Source: Georhizobium profundi
GTDB taxonomy: Bacteria > Pseudomonadota > Alphaproteobacteria > Rhizobiales > Rhizobiaceae
Reading direction: 5' to 3'
DNA length: 64,000 nucleotides
Assembly: GCF_003952725.1 (NCBI RefSeq)
Contig: NZ_CP032509.1
Span: forward strand, 2,380,001 to 2,444,000
The notes under the pieces are model-generated. The model did not search any database. It worked only from the letters and a program-made list of their open reading frames with translations, and was not told where the DNA came from. Position 1 is the first letter of the stretch; the number at the start of each line of letters is the position of its first letter. The translations under genes were made by a program, and so were the position numbers. Positions 56,923-64,000 of this stretch are shown in pieces.

Positions 56923-58019
56923 ACCGCGATGATCTGCCGGAGATCAAGCAGGCGCTGAAGGATCGGATCCAGGAGCTGTGCCGTGCGCTTCTGCCGGACG
57001 GCCGGCCGATCGGGCGGCTCTACATCGCGCACAATCCCGTCACCCTCGATCACGACAAGTCGCCTGAATTCAAGGTGGCGCTGAACCGTGACACCGGCGC
57101 ATGGAAGGACTGGCGCACGGGCGAGAAGGGCGACGTGATCCGCCTGATCGAGTACGTCAAAGGCACCGATTTCGCCGGCGCCATGCAGTTTGCGCGCGAC
57201 TTCCTCGGCATCCGCCAGATGACGGCCGAGGAGCGCCGGCGCTTCACTGAGGAGAGCCGCGCCCGCGTGGCGGCGGCGACCGTGAAGGCGGAAAAAGACC
57301 AGCGCCACAACCGCGAGAAGGGCGAAGCGCTCTTCCTGGAGGGTTTGCTCGACGGCGCGGGATCCACGGCCGAGCACTATGCCAAGCGCTATTTCGAGGG
57401 CCGTGGCTGCCCGCTCTTCCAGGTGCCGAACCGGGATATCGCGACGATGCGCTATTCCGCCGGCACGGAATACTGGAAGCTTGCGGACTGGAAGCGGCAT
57501 GCCGACGGCCGCCTGGAGAAGCTGAAGGCCGGGCCGATGCTGCCGGCGATCCATTCCGCCTTTCGCACGGCCACCGGACAAGTGGTTGCCTGCCATTGCA
57601 CGTTTCTCGACCCGGTGGAGCCGATCAAGGCGCGGCTTGGAGGCGATACCGCCAAGCTGATGCGCGGCGAGGTGCAGGGCGCCGTCATCCGGATCAGCCA
57701 CGGGCCGGAAGGCCTGCCGCCGGAAGAGGCGCGCCGGGCGTTTCCGCTGATCATCGGCGAGGGGATCGAGAACTCGCTTTCCGTGGCGATCGCCGTGCCC
57801 GAGGCGCGCGTGTGGGCGGCCGGATCGCTCGCCAATATCGGCAACTGCCCGGTGGATCTGCCCTGCATCTCTTCCGTGATCGTGGCGATCGACAACGACT
57901 GGCAGAACGCCCAGGCGCAAAAGCAGCTCGAGAACGGGATCCGCGCGCTCGCCGCCAAGGGCAAGCCCGTCAGCATCATGGCCGCCCATGCGGGCAGCGA
58001 CTTCAACGACATGTTTTGA
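56919..58019 (+). CDS. Toprim-domain phage primase
   Basis: 366 residues from ATG at 56919. A primase-like N-domain (ALNRDTGAWKDWRTGEKGDVIRL, seen as WKDWRTGEKGDVIRLIEY) lacks an obvious CHC2 zinc finger. The toprim domain has LIIGEGIENSLS with the catalytic Glu and VIVAIDNDWQN with the acidic pair. It should prime DNA synthesis of the element together with the P-loop helicase encoded at 60014. Confidence 0.87.
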   Translation: MNRDDLPEIKQALKDRIQELCRALLPDGRPIGRLYIAHNPVTLDHDKSPEFKVALNRDTGAWKDWRTGEKGDVIRLIEYVKGTDFAGAMQFARDFLGIRQMTAEERRRFTEESRARVAAATVKAEKDQRHNREKGEALFLEGLLDGAGSTAEHYAKRYFEGRGCPLFQVPNRDIATMRYSAGTEYWKLADWKRHADGRLEKLKAGPMLPAIHSAFRTATGQVVACHCTFLDPVEPIKARLGGDTAKLMRGEVQGAVIRISHGPEGLPPEEARRAFPLIIGEGIENSLSVAIAVPEARVWAAGSLANIGNCPVDLPCISSVIVAIDNDWQNAQAQKQLENGIRALAAKGKPVSIMAAHAGSDFNDMF

Positions 58020-58036
58020 AACGAGAGGACGGAACG

Positions 58037-58285
58037 ATGAGTGACGAAAGAATGATCGACAGCGCCAGCGATGAACGCACGGCCAATAATGCCGTGCGCC
58101 ACCAATATCGCTCGCTGAGTGACAGCGAGAAGGCCGACATGGTGGCGCTGAAGGATCACGGCGCGGCCTTCCTGCAGGCGATCGACGCGGTGGAGCGCCG
58201 ATCGGCGCCGAGCCGTGAGCTCTCGCTTGCCCGCACGAAGGTCGAAGAGGCCGTCATGTGGGCCGTCAAGCACGTCACGCGGTGA
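58037..58285 (+). CDS. Acb2/Tad1-like domain protein (putative cyclic-nucleotide sponge)
   Basis: 82 residues. The pattern YRSLSDSEKADMVALKDHG (residues 24-42) and SLARTKVEEAVMWAVKHVT (63-81) is that of the small helical hairpin family of anti-CBASS Acb2 and related Tad1 proteins found in many phages. Acb2 sequesters cyclic di- and trinucleotides, Tad1 a gcADPR signal. Which, if either, this protein binds cannot be read from sequence. It has its own GGAACG ribosome site after the primase gene. Confidence 0.72.
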   Translation: MSDERMIDSASDERTANNAVRHQYRSLSDSEKADMVALKDHGAAFLQAIDAVERRSAPSRELSLARTKVEEAVMWAVKHVTR

Positions 58286-58290
58286 CCGGC

Positions 58291-58569
58291 ATGGGCAGAT
58301 ACAGAAAATTGCCGGTCGAGATCGAAGCCGTGCAGTGGTTCAAGCCCGGCGATCATCCGAAAGTCAAAAGCGGCGCCGGGCCGGCCACCTGGCCGGATGG
58401 CAGCATCAAGGTTGCTGGAGCCGATTGCGGTTTCATAGAAACGCTGGAAGGCGGCCACATCGTCACGCCAGGCGACTGGATTATCCAGGGCGTGAACGGC
58501 GAATTCTACCCGTGCAAGCCCGACATTTTCGCGAAAACCTACGAGCCCGTGGAGCCCAGCCATGTCTGA
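58291..58569 (+). CDS. Conserved small phage protein
   Basis: 92 residues. [12 protein letters not shown] near the start and [22 protein letters not shown] toward the end, seen as [18 protein letters not shown], form a pattern common in small phage proteins of unknown function. GTG at 58282 overlapping the previous stop is an alternative start. Overlaps the next gene by 8 bases. Confidence 0.85.
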   Translation: MGRYRKLPVEIEAVQWFKPGDHPKVKSGAGPATWPDGSIKVAGADCGFIETLEGGHIVTPGDWIIQGVNGEFYPCKPDIFAKTYEPVEPSHV

Positions 58570-58822
58570 CACAGGCGGGATCGCCCGCGACCAGCTGCAG
58601 GCCTTCGTCGATCGCATCGAGCGCCTCGAGGAAGAGAAGAAGACGATCAGCGACGACATCAAGGATGTTTATGCCGAGGCCAAGGGCACCGGCTTCGACA
58701 CGGCAGCGCTGCGCAGGGTCATCGCCCTGCGCAAGCTCGATAAGGACGAACGGATGGAACAGGAAGCCATCCTCGACACCTACCTCCATGCGCTCGGCAT
58801 GGGGCCCGCACCCGATCTTTAA
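58562..58822 (+). CDS. GapR-like DUF2312 nucleoid-associated protein
   Basis: 86 residues. The family pattern is nearly complete: [49 protein letters not shown] and [10 protein letters not shown]. Caulobacter GapR clamps overtwisted DNA ahead of forks and RNA polymerase. A phage-borne copy may serve its own replication or compete with the host protein. Complete; alpha-helical, coiled-coil dimer expected. Confidence 0.9.
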   Translation: MSDTGGIARDQLQAFVDRIERLEEEKKTISDDIKDVYAEAKGTGFDTAALRRVIALRKLDKDERMEQEAILDTYLHALGMGPAPDL

Positions 58823-58953
58823 CGAATACCCAGGCGGTCTGGTCCGGCTCGCGAGGCCGTCAGCACCCATCGACCCGGCCTGAAGCCGGATAGGGGACCT
58901 TAGAAGGTAGGGGCAAAGCCCGCCGCCACCCCCAACACAAGCGAGGAACGACG

Positions 58954-59874
58954 ATGAGCAAGAGGAAGAGCAATGCGCAAGGCGGATCAGCTGCAAAGCC
59001 GGAAGCTGGCACGGGCCCGGACCAGGAAGCGCCTGAAGGTGCTGAAACCGTGGTCGCGGCCGGCGGCGAAGCATCTGGAGAGCCGGCAGACGCGGGCACT
59101 GGCGGGGATGCTGGCGCTCCAGCTGATAATGGAGCCGCGACTGTTGGGGCGGAGAGCGTGAATAATGAAGGCGCCGAAGAAAGCTCCGAGCCGGCTGCCC
59201 TCGAAATGGCTGGAGACGGCGCAAGTGGATCTGATCAGCCGACCATCGCAAGTCCGGAAGAGCAGGCCCCCGAAGGGACTGACGGAGCTGATGACAGTGC
59301 TGCGGCGCAGTCGGAGGGTTCTGCAGATCCAGAAAGCGTGGCCAGCGATGGGCCGGTAGCGCCGGACGGCAGTCCGGACACCGACGGCGTGCCTGGCAGC
59401 CCGGGCCCGGACCCGGACAGCATCGCCACAACGGCCATGCTCGCCGCCGGCGCCGCCTATTTTCGAGCAACGCGGCTCGGCGAGGAGGTTGCGGACGGGA
59501 TCGATTTCGGCTGGCTGATAGACGATCGCAAGAATGAGATTGTCGATCGCCGCGCATCGGCCGAACGGGCCGTCATTGCGCTTGCCGAATTCTGCCGCAA
59601 AGTGCCCGGAGCCTCTGCCGGTACACTGGTGATGCAGCTGCAGCTTAGCCGCTATCGCGCGAGCGCCGAGACCACGCCCGAGGAACACGTTGCCTTCAAC
59701 GTGTTCGCCTGGACGCTGCATCAACTCGACTGGCTGGCGAAGATCCGCGCGGCCGAGGCGCGTGAGAAGCACAAGAAAATCCCGAAGCCGGCGGCGATCG
59801 ACATCGAGGAGACGACGCTTGCGCTCGTCGACGAACCGATGGCGCTGACCGAAATCGGCATGCGGAGCCGCTAA
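58954..59874 (+). CDS. Phage protein with a long acidic low-complexity N-terminus
   Basis: 306 residues. Residues 1 to about 160 are Ala/Gly/Asp/Glu/Pro-rich and look disordered; residues about 160-300 form a helical domain (DSIATTAMLAAGAAYF onward). Codon use changes sharply at the junction (about 59436): GCT, GGA and GAT codons are frequent before it and rare after. A second frame (58973-59359) is also open in two short pieces with its own GAGGAAG site. GAGGA supports the start at 58954. Not recognised. Confidence 0.7.
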   Translation: MSKRKSNAQGGSAAKPEAGTGPDQEAPEGAETVVAAGGEASGEPADAGTGGDAGAPADNGAATVGAESVNNEGAEESSEPAALEMAGDGASGSDQPTIASPEEQAPEGTDGADDSAAAQSEGSADPESVASDGPVAPDGSPDTDGVPGSPGPDPDSIATTAMLAAGAAYFRATRLGEEVADGIDFGWLIDDRKNEIVDRRASAERAVIALAEFCRKVPGASAGTLVMQLQLSRYRASAETTPEEHVAFNVFAWTLHQLDWLAKIRAAEAREKHKKIPKPAAIDIEETTLALVDEPMALTEIGMRSR

Positions 59875-59924
59875 GCCGGGCCACCAAGATCCGCGGCGCG
59901 ACCTCTCCGCGCGCCGCTGATGAG

Positions 59925-59966
59925 ACCGCCGGCCTCCTCCCGCAACAGGGCCGGCGGTTTTTCTTT
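59925..59966 (+). terminator. Intrinsic terminator before the helicase gene
   Basis: ACCGCCGGCC (59925-59934) and GGCCGGCGGT (59949-59958) form a perfect 10-bp stem with a 14-base loop, then TTTTTCTTTT. It probably ends the rightward early transcript. Confidence 0.85.
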
Positions 59967-60013
59967 TCAGGCAAGAGGCGGCCGGGGCGGCCGCGACAGG
60001 GCGCAGCATTCAC

Positions 60014-61867
60014 GTGGCAAAACGCAAGACCATCAACCATGCCGGCGTGACCGGAACCCGCGCCGTATTTCTCGATGCGATGCGCTGGATCGAAAGTCGC
60101 GCGATCGCCGAGGATCCCGATCCCAACTTTTCGCGCGACGGTATCAAGCCCGGGCAATGGCCTGGCGCACCATGGGACAATCTTCCGCCGAACTGCCCCG
60201 TCCAGGTGCTCGGCCACAATGGCGATCTGATCTATTGCCGATCGGCCACCGGCCAGCTGCACGAGGTCGAGCGCTGGGACTATCCCACGCTCGTCAAGCT
60301 TTTCGCGCCCTACATCAATTTTCTCTATTGGGCCTGGCCCGGGTTCGGATCCGGCGGCAAGGATGCCGACGGCCAGGAGCTGCCGCCGATCGTCAAGCGC
60401 GTGGAGCGCGACAAGGCCGTGACGTGCCTGATCGCAGAGGGCAAGCGGCGCGGCCTCTTCGACCCGAAGAAGCGCGTGCGCGGCCGTGGCGGCTGGATGG
60501 CGGCCAATGGCGCCTTCGTCTGGCATTCCGGCGAGCGGATCTGGACGGTCGATAGCGGTCTCAAGCTCTCATGCGCGGATCCCGGCGAGCATGACGGCGA
60601 TTTCTACACCAAGCTGCCGAGCGTGATGGAGCCCTGGCAGATGCCGGTCAACATTCTCGACACGCCGGCGTCGCGGATCCTCGAGGATCTCAAGACCTGG
60701 AACTGGGAGCGGCCCTATCTCGACCCGCTGTTGCTGCTCGGCTGGATCGGCACCGCCTTCATGGGCGGGGCGCTTGCCAACCGGCCGATCGTCTTTACCA
60801 CCGGCGGCGCCGGCGTCGGCAAATCGACGCTGCACCAGGTGACCGAAGCGATCCTGGACGACGCCGTGCATGCGCTCGTCGACACGACGGCCGCCGGCAT
60901 CTATCAGCACGTGAAGCACGACAGCCTGCCCGTGACGGTCGACGAGCTCGAGGCGAAGAAGGGTTCGACGAAGGCGACGGCCGTCATCGAGCTCGCGCGC
61001 CTGGCCTTCTCCGGCGGCAAGATGGCACGCGGCGGCGCCAGCCACGACGGCACGACGTTCCAGGCGCGATCGTGCTTCATGTTTTCGGCCATACTGCACC
61101 CGCCGCTCGCCGTCCAGGACAAGACGCGCATGGCGATCCTGAACCTGCGAAAGCTGAACAAGGGCCACGGCCGGGAACCGGTGATCAACGACGCCGACGG
61201 CCGCATGCTGTTGCGCCAGGTGATGGACGGCTGGACGGGCTTCAACACCAAGATCCTGCCGGACTGGCGCAAGACGCTGCACATGGCCGAATTCGATGCG
61301 CGCGCCATCTCGACCTATGGCACGCTGCTGGCGGCCGCCGAGCTGCTCGTCGGACCGCTGGCCATGGAAGCCATCGGCCTGCCGGTCGGCGACCAGCATG
61401 CGCTGGCGGAGATGATCCAGGAGGCGACGTCGGTCGAGCGCGCCGAGCAGATGGAGAAGTGGCAGGAATGCCTCGAGCATTTGTTGGCGGCGCCGATCGA
61501 GGGCTACAATGGTGGGCAGCGAATGACCGTGGGCAGCGTGCTGCATGAATTCGAGAATGTCGGTCAGACCATCGAGATCACGCGCGACAAGCTGGCGCTC
61601 GCCGGCCTCGGCATTCGCCGCGCCGGCGATCCAGGGCAGGGACCGTGCCTTGCCATTCCCGCCCAGCACCCGGCGCTCGGCAAGATCTTCCAGGACACCG
61701 ATTTCTACGATGGCGGATGGATCAACGCGCTGAAGCAGGGGCCGGACCAGGTGGTGCTGACCAAAGCGCCGAAGAACACCAAGGTCGTGAAGATCTCGCG
61801 CGTTGCCAAGCACTGCCTGCTCGTTGATCTCGGCAGCTATGACGCGATGATGCCGAAGGAACAATAG
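60014..61867 (+). CDS. Phage P-loop replicative helicase/primase-helicase
   Basis: 617 residues. GSGGKDADG and a variable N-terminal half precede an ATPase with Walker A GGAGVGKST (about residue 275), Walker B-like LPVTVDELEAKKG and RSCFMFSAILHPPL, which is the layout of virus/plasmid D5- or DUF927-like helicases. The start is GTG. Partner of the toprim primase in element replication, by context. The C-terminal domain is not recognised. Confidence 0.8.
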   Translation: MAKRKTINHAGVTGTRAVFLDAMRWIESRAIAEDPDPNFSRDGIKPGQWPGAPWDNLPPNCPVQVLGHNGDLIYCRSATGQLHEVERWDYPTLVKLFAPYINFLYWAWPGFGSGGKDADGQELPPIVKRVERDKAVTCLIAEGKRRGLFDPKKRVRGRGGWMAANGAFVWHSGERIWTVDSGLKLSCADPGEHDGDFYTKLPSVMEPWQMPVNILDTPASRILEDLKTWNWERPYLDPLLLLGWIGTAFMGGALANRPIVFTTGGAGVGKSTLHQVTEAILDDAVHALVDTTAAGIYQHVKHDSLPVTVDELEAKKGSTKATAVIELARLAFSGGKMARGGASHDGTTFQARSCFMFSAILHPPLAVQDKTRMAILNLRKLNKGHGREPVINDADGRMLLRQVMDGWTGFNTKILPDWRKTLHMAEFDARAISTYGTLLAAAELLVGPLAMEAIGLPVGDQHALAEMIQEATSVERAEQMEKWQECLEHLLAAPIEGYNGGQRMTVGSVLHEFENVGQTIEITRDKLALAGLGIRRAGDPGQGPCLAIPAQHPALGKIFQDTDFYDGGWINALKQGPDQVVLTKAPKNTKVVKISRVAKHCLLVDLGSYDAMMPKEQ

Positions 61868-61931
61868 GGCTCCACAGCGGGCGCCCTGGCTGGCAGGATG
61901 GCCTTCCTTGAGTCTGGGGAGGCTGAGCTGC

Positions 61932-62240
61932 ATGATCCCTTACACCCTGTCCGCGCTGATCCTCGTCTTCGGTGGCGGCTTCGCCTGGTGGTTTGCCTCG
62001 GACCGTTTCCCAGGCTGGTTTGCGCGACAGCTCTCAAATCAGGTCGATCGCAGTCCGGCTGCCCGCCGGCCGTCGGCAGATGGCATATATACCTTCACGA
62101 TCGAGGAGCTGCAGGAGCACAATCGAAGCCTGATCTACTCGATCGGCCACCAGATTTCGCCGTTGATCGGCATTGCTGCAGTGCTCGTTTTCGGCGCGAT
62201 CCTCTCCAATTTCACTGATTTTCCACCGCCCATGCCCTGA
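61932..62240 (+). CDS. Small phage membrane protein
   Basis: 102 residues with an N-terminal helix (LSALILVFGGGFAWWFA) and a C-terminal helix (PLIGIAAVLVFGAIL), the middle being soluble. GGGGAGG lies 9 bases before the ATG. Could be part of a lysis or membrane function; not recognised. Confidence 0.72.
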   Translation: MIPYTLSALILVFGGGFAWWFASDRFPGWFARQLSNQVDRSPAARRPSADGIYTFTIEELQEHNRSLIYSIGHQISPLIGIAAVLVFGAILSNFTDFPPPMP

Positions 62241-62735
62241 TCAGAGGGCATTTATCCCGGCCGCACTTGACCCTCCTTACCCCTGCCCATGAGAGGAAAA
62301 ACGGAGCCCGCGCGCGACCACGGAAACGCCCACGGATCAGGCGGTCGCCTCGATCCATGGACGCCACGATGGCCGGTGCGAGTAGCTGCGCGGGCACTTG
62401 ATCAGGGGCAGGCCGTGACACGGTGGATGACTGCCGGCGAACGGGTGCGGGAGACGCATCCCGGTTAGCTTCGGTAAGACACGGTTAGACGGGTTCTAAC
62501 CGGATTTCATCAATCAAAACAATGCGGTAAGCCATGCGGTTAGAAGTTAGCCCGGTAAGCAAGAGTTTCATACGCGCGCGCGTGCATACACGCGAGACTA
62601 TCTAACCATCTAACTTCTAACCCGTGGGTATATCTTCCTGAAAAGACAGGCATTTCGCGGTTAGATTGTGGTTAGAAACCGATGCGGCGCCGCCGGTCGG
62701 TCTAACCGCCATAGACAATTCGGGATCAATTCACG
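62241..62735. other. Non-coding region with GGTTAGA repeats, before the terminase genes
   Basis: 495 bases without a credible gene. The right half (62463-62707) is a repeat cluster; a run of alternating CG/GT (about 62571-62594) lies inside it. The left half shows no clear structure. It probably controls the following genes or is the replication origin. Confidence 0.65.
62463..62707. repeat. Cluster of GGTTAGA repeats in both orientations
   Basis: Exact GGTTAGA at 62483, 62538, 62659 and 62670; exact TCTAACC at 62495, 62601, 62616 and 62701; near copies at 62463, 62545 and 62609. The pair 62482-62489/62495-62502 is a perfect 8-bp inverted repeat with a 5-base spacer. Eight exact 7-mers in about 225 bases cannot be chance. 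Possible iterons of an origin. Confidence 0.85.
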
Positions 62736-63419
62736 ATGGCCGACCAGGGCGACGACACGGCAGATCAGAGGTTTTTGACGGCTCACCGGCCGGGCGAAAA
62801 TCCCGGCGCGGATCCGGAGCGGCCAGATCCGGAGCGGGCGGCGAAGGTCGGCGATCGGAAGGCGACGGCCGAGGCCGCGATCGAAGACCTGGCGCGGCAG
62901 ATCGCCGGCGGCGACGAGGAGGCCGAGGCCGACCAGCTTGACCTGATGCTCGACCCTGACCTGCCCTTGTTCAAGGGGCCGGTGGCGCATGTGGCGAATA
63001 CCATCGAGAGCGCTCGCGGGCGCGGGAGGCCGGTCGGCTCGAAGAACAAGGCCAACCAACTCTTCCGCGATACGCTGATGCGGATGGGCTTCCGGCATCC
63101 CGGCTTGAACCTGGCGGCGCTGGCGAACGCGGATCCGCGCGAGCTGTCCGCCGAGCTCTCGCAGCCGCGATGGGACAAGAAGACGGAGCGGTGGATCGAG
63201 GCGAGCTGTACGCCGGGCGAGGCCATGAAGCTGATCAAGGATGCGAACGCCGAGCTGCTGCCCTACTTCGAGAGCAAGCGCCCGACCGAGGTCCACGTGC
63301 AGCGCCGCGAGCTCGGCGTGTTCATCATGGGCGAGATGGCCATCGACCAGGGCGACGACGAGGGCATGATCGACGTGACCAGGGCGCAAGAGCCGAAGTC
63401 AACGAATTCAGGCACTTAG
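62736..63419 (+). CDS. Probable terminase small subunit
   Basis: 227 residues. A basic AT-hook-like GRGRPVGSKNKANQLFRD in the middle, an acidic N-terminus, and helices after it suit a DNA-recognising terminase small subunit, and the large subunit starts 367 bases on. Identification rests mainly on position; the sequence family is not certain. Confidence 0.6.
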   Translation: MADQGDDTADQRFLTAHRPGENPGADPERPDPERAAKVGDRKATAEAAIEDLARQIAGGDEEAEADQLDLMLDPDLPLFKGPVAHVANTIESARGRGRPVGSKNKANQLFRDTLMRMGFRHPGLNLAALANADPRELSAELSQPRWDKKTERWIEASCTPGEAMKLIKDANAELLPYFESKRPTEVHVQRRELGVFIMGEMAIDQGDDEGMIDVTRAQEPKSTNSGT

Positions 63420-63785
63420 CCTTGTGGCAAATGGTGAAGATGACCCACGATCAGGCTATCGCATTGATCCTGTTGCGGAAATGGCCAGTAGCATACTGAT
63501 CTAAAATCAGTAGACCAAGACCGGGTTTCGACCTGGATTGAATGACCCCTCGGCCCTCGCTGGCCTATCGGCGAACCCGGGCCCCCGGTGCCGATCGGCA
63601 GGGGCGGGTGGCCGGCGACGCGGCTTCGAAACTCGCGGACGGCCCTGGTGGGGGGCCTATTCTGCCTCACACACACCTGCCTGAACAGACCGGCGGCACT
63701 CGACCGGTGGCCGGCGGTCTTAGTCTCGACCTCAAGCGGCGGGCGCGGGCACGCGCGATCCGCACGGGTGCCGAGGGTCCAGGGT
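63420..63785. other. Non-coding stretch between terminase genes
   Basis: 366 bases, very GC-rich to the right, without a credible gene. It contains a tRNA-like hairpin pair (63494-63536) and the 12-bp palindrome TGCCGATCGGCA (63589-63600). Function is unknown; packaging signals often lie near terminase genes. Confidence 0.5.
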
Positions 63786-64000
63786 TTGGGAAATATCAAT
63801 CTGCAGCGCTACAAGCCGCCCGGGCCGGTCGGCGCGGCTTTCATCCAATCGCGCGGGCCGATCGACCTGATCATGGGCCCAGCAGGCAGCGGCAAGACGG
63901 TTGCTTCGGTGGTCAAGGGTCCGTCGCTCGCCTCGAGCTACTTCCCCGTCTGCAAGGATGGGTGGGTGAGGGTGAAGATCGCCTGCATCCGCGACACCTA
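63786..64000 (+). CDS. Terminase large subunit, N-terminal part (runs off the window)
   Basis: The last 215 bases encode the start of an ATPase: after INLQRYKPPGPVG comes IMGPAGSGKT, the Walker A (DNA-packaging motor) motif, near residue 40, then SLASSYFPVCKDGWVRVKI. The TTG at 63786 is the likely start; GTG further upstream is possible. The layout matches portal-side phage terminases whose P-loop is near the N-terminus. Confidence 0.8.
   Translation, partial: MGNINLQRYKPPGPVGAAFIQSRGPIDLIMGPAGSGKTVASVVKGPSLASSYFPVCKDGWVRVKIACIRDT

Larger units (their letters stand above)
49461..64000. mobile_element. Integrated temperate phage or phage-like element (right end outside the window)
   Basis: From the 3' end of tRNA-Lys to the window edge all genes are of phage type: integrase, repressor with divergent early operons, primase, helicase, anti-defence candidates and terminase. 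Early genes overlap by 4 bases in both operons. The left boundary is set at the tRNA; the matching tRNA 3' copy (the other att site) must lie beyond 64000. Structural genes are not yet reached, so whether it is a full prophage is open. Confidence 0.85.

Noticed and set aside
58973..59359. Two short basic proteins in the second frame as definite genes
   Set aside because: High GC at their third codon position is also expected as a shadow of G-starting codons in the acidic frame; kept only as a finding.
63470..63545. A complete tRNA gene
   Set aside because: Anticodon and T-arm-like hairpins are visible, but the position before the anticodon is C not T, the T-loop is irregular and no acceptor stem pairs.

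Overview
The window is a high-GC chromosomal segment of an alphaproteobacterium of the order Hyphomicrobiales (Rhizobiales). Gene content and order point there: crcB-rluC-ATP12-pccB, rpiA-DUF2059-gor, patatin-hisI-folE / NifU-like-yidD-thrS, phosphatidylcholine synthase, an IalB-family protein, HspQ, DUF1217 and DUF2336 proteins and a class II DAHP synthase. Genus and species cannot be fixed from the sequence alone.

Bases 1-49300 are mainly ordinary core genome: fluoride channel, rRNA pseudouridine synthase, ATP synthase assembly chaperone, propionyl-CoA carboxylase beta, formaldehyde detoxification (fghA), redox (gor, FrnE-like, quinone reductase, nitroreductase, flavin reductase), aromatic amino acid entry (class II DAHP synthase), ubiquinone hydroxylase, phospholipid synthesis, a complete BMP-type nucleoside-like ABC importer (25897-30648), an RND efflux pump with a divergent TetR regulator (30757-35819), folate, histidine and tRNA-charging genes, and parE. 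Accessory material interrupts it in two places. One is an AT-rich two-gene cassette (about 3710-5560) holding an unknown protein and an XRE/ImmA-IrrE regulator-protease. The other is a zeta-type toxin locus (16758-17592) whose toxin is broken by two in-frame stop codons while the upstream partner gene is intact.

At 49385-49460 lies tRNA-Lys(TTT). Directly beyond it begins an integrated temperate phage or phage-like element that runs off the right edge: accessory membrane protein, tyrosine integrase, a leftward early operon (HTH protein, small unknowns, Lar-like protein), a CI-like repressor, a rightward operon of overlapping small genes ending in a toprim primase, an Acb2/Tad1-like putative anti-defence protein and a GapR-like protein, then a P-loop helicase, a terminase small-subunit candidate and the start of the terminase large subunit.

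The element has readable control architecture. Two near-identical GTGA-N6-TCAC operators sit just inside the -35 boxes of the leftward and rightward early promoters, on either side of the repressor gene. A five-copy direct-repeat array (53623-53767) follows the repressor, and a cluster of GGTTAGA repeats in both orientations (62463-62707) lies between the helicase and terminase genes, the best candidate here for a replication origin or a packaging or late-gene control region. The repressor lacks recognisable autoprotease residues. These repeat systems, the anti-CBASS/Thoeris-type gene and the AT-rich cassette are the most promising items for follow-up.
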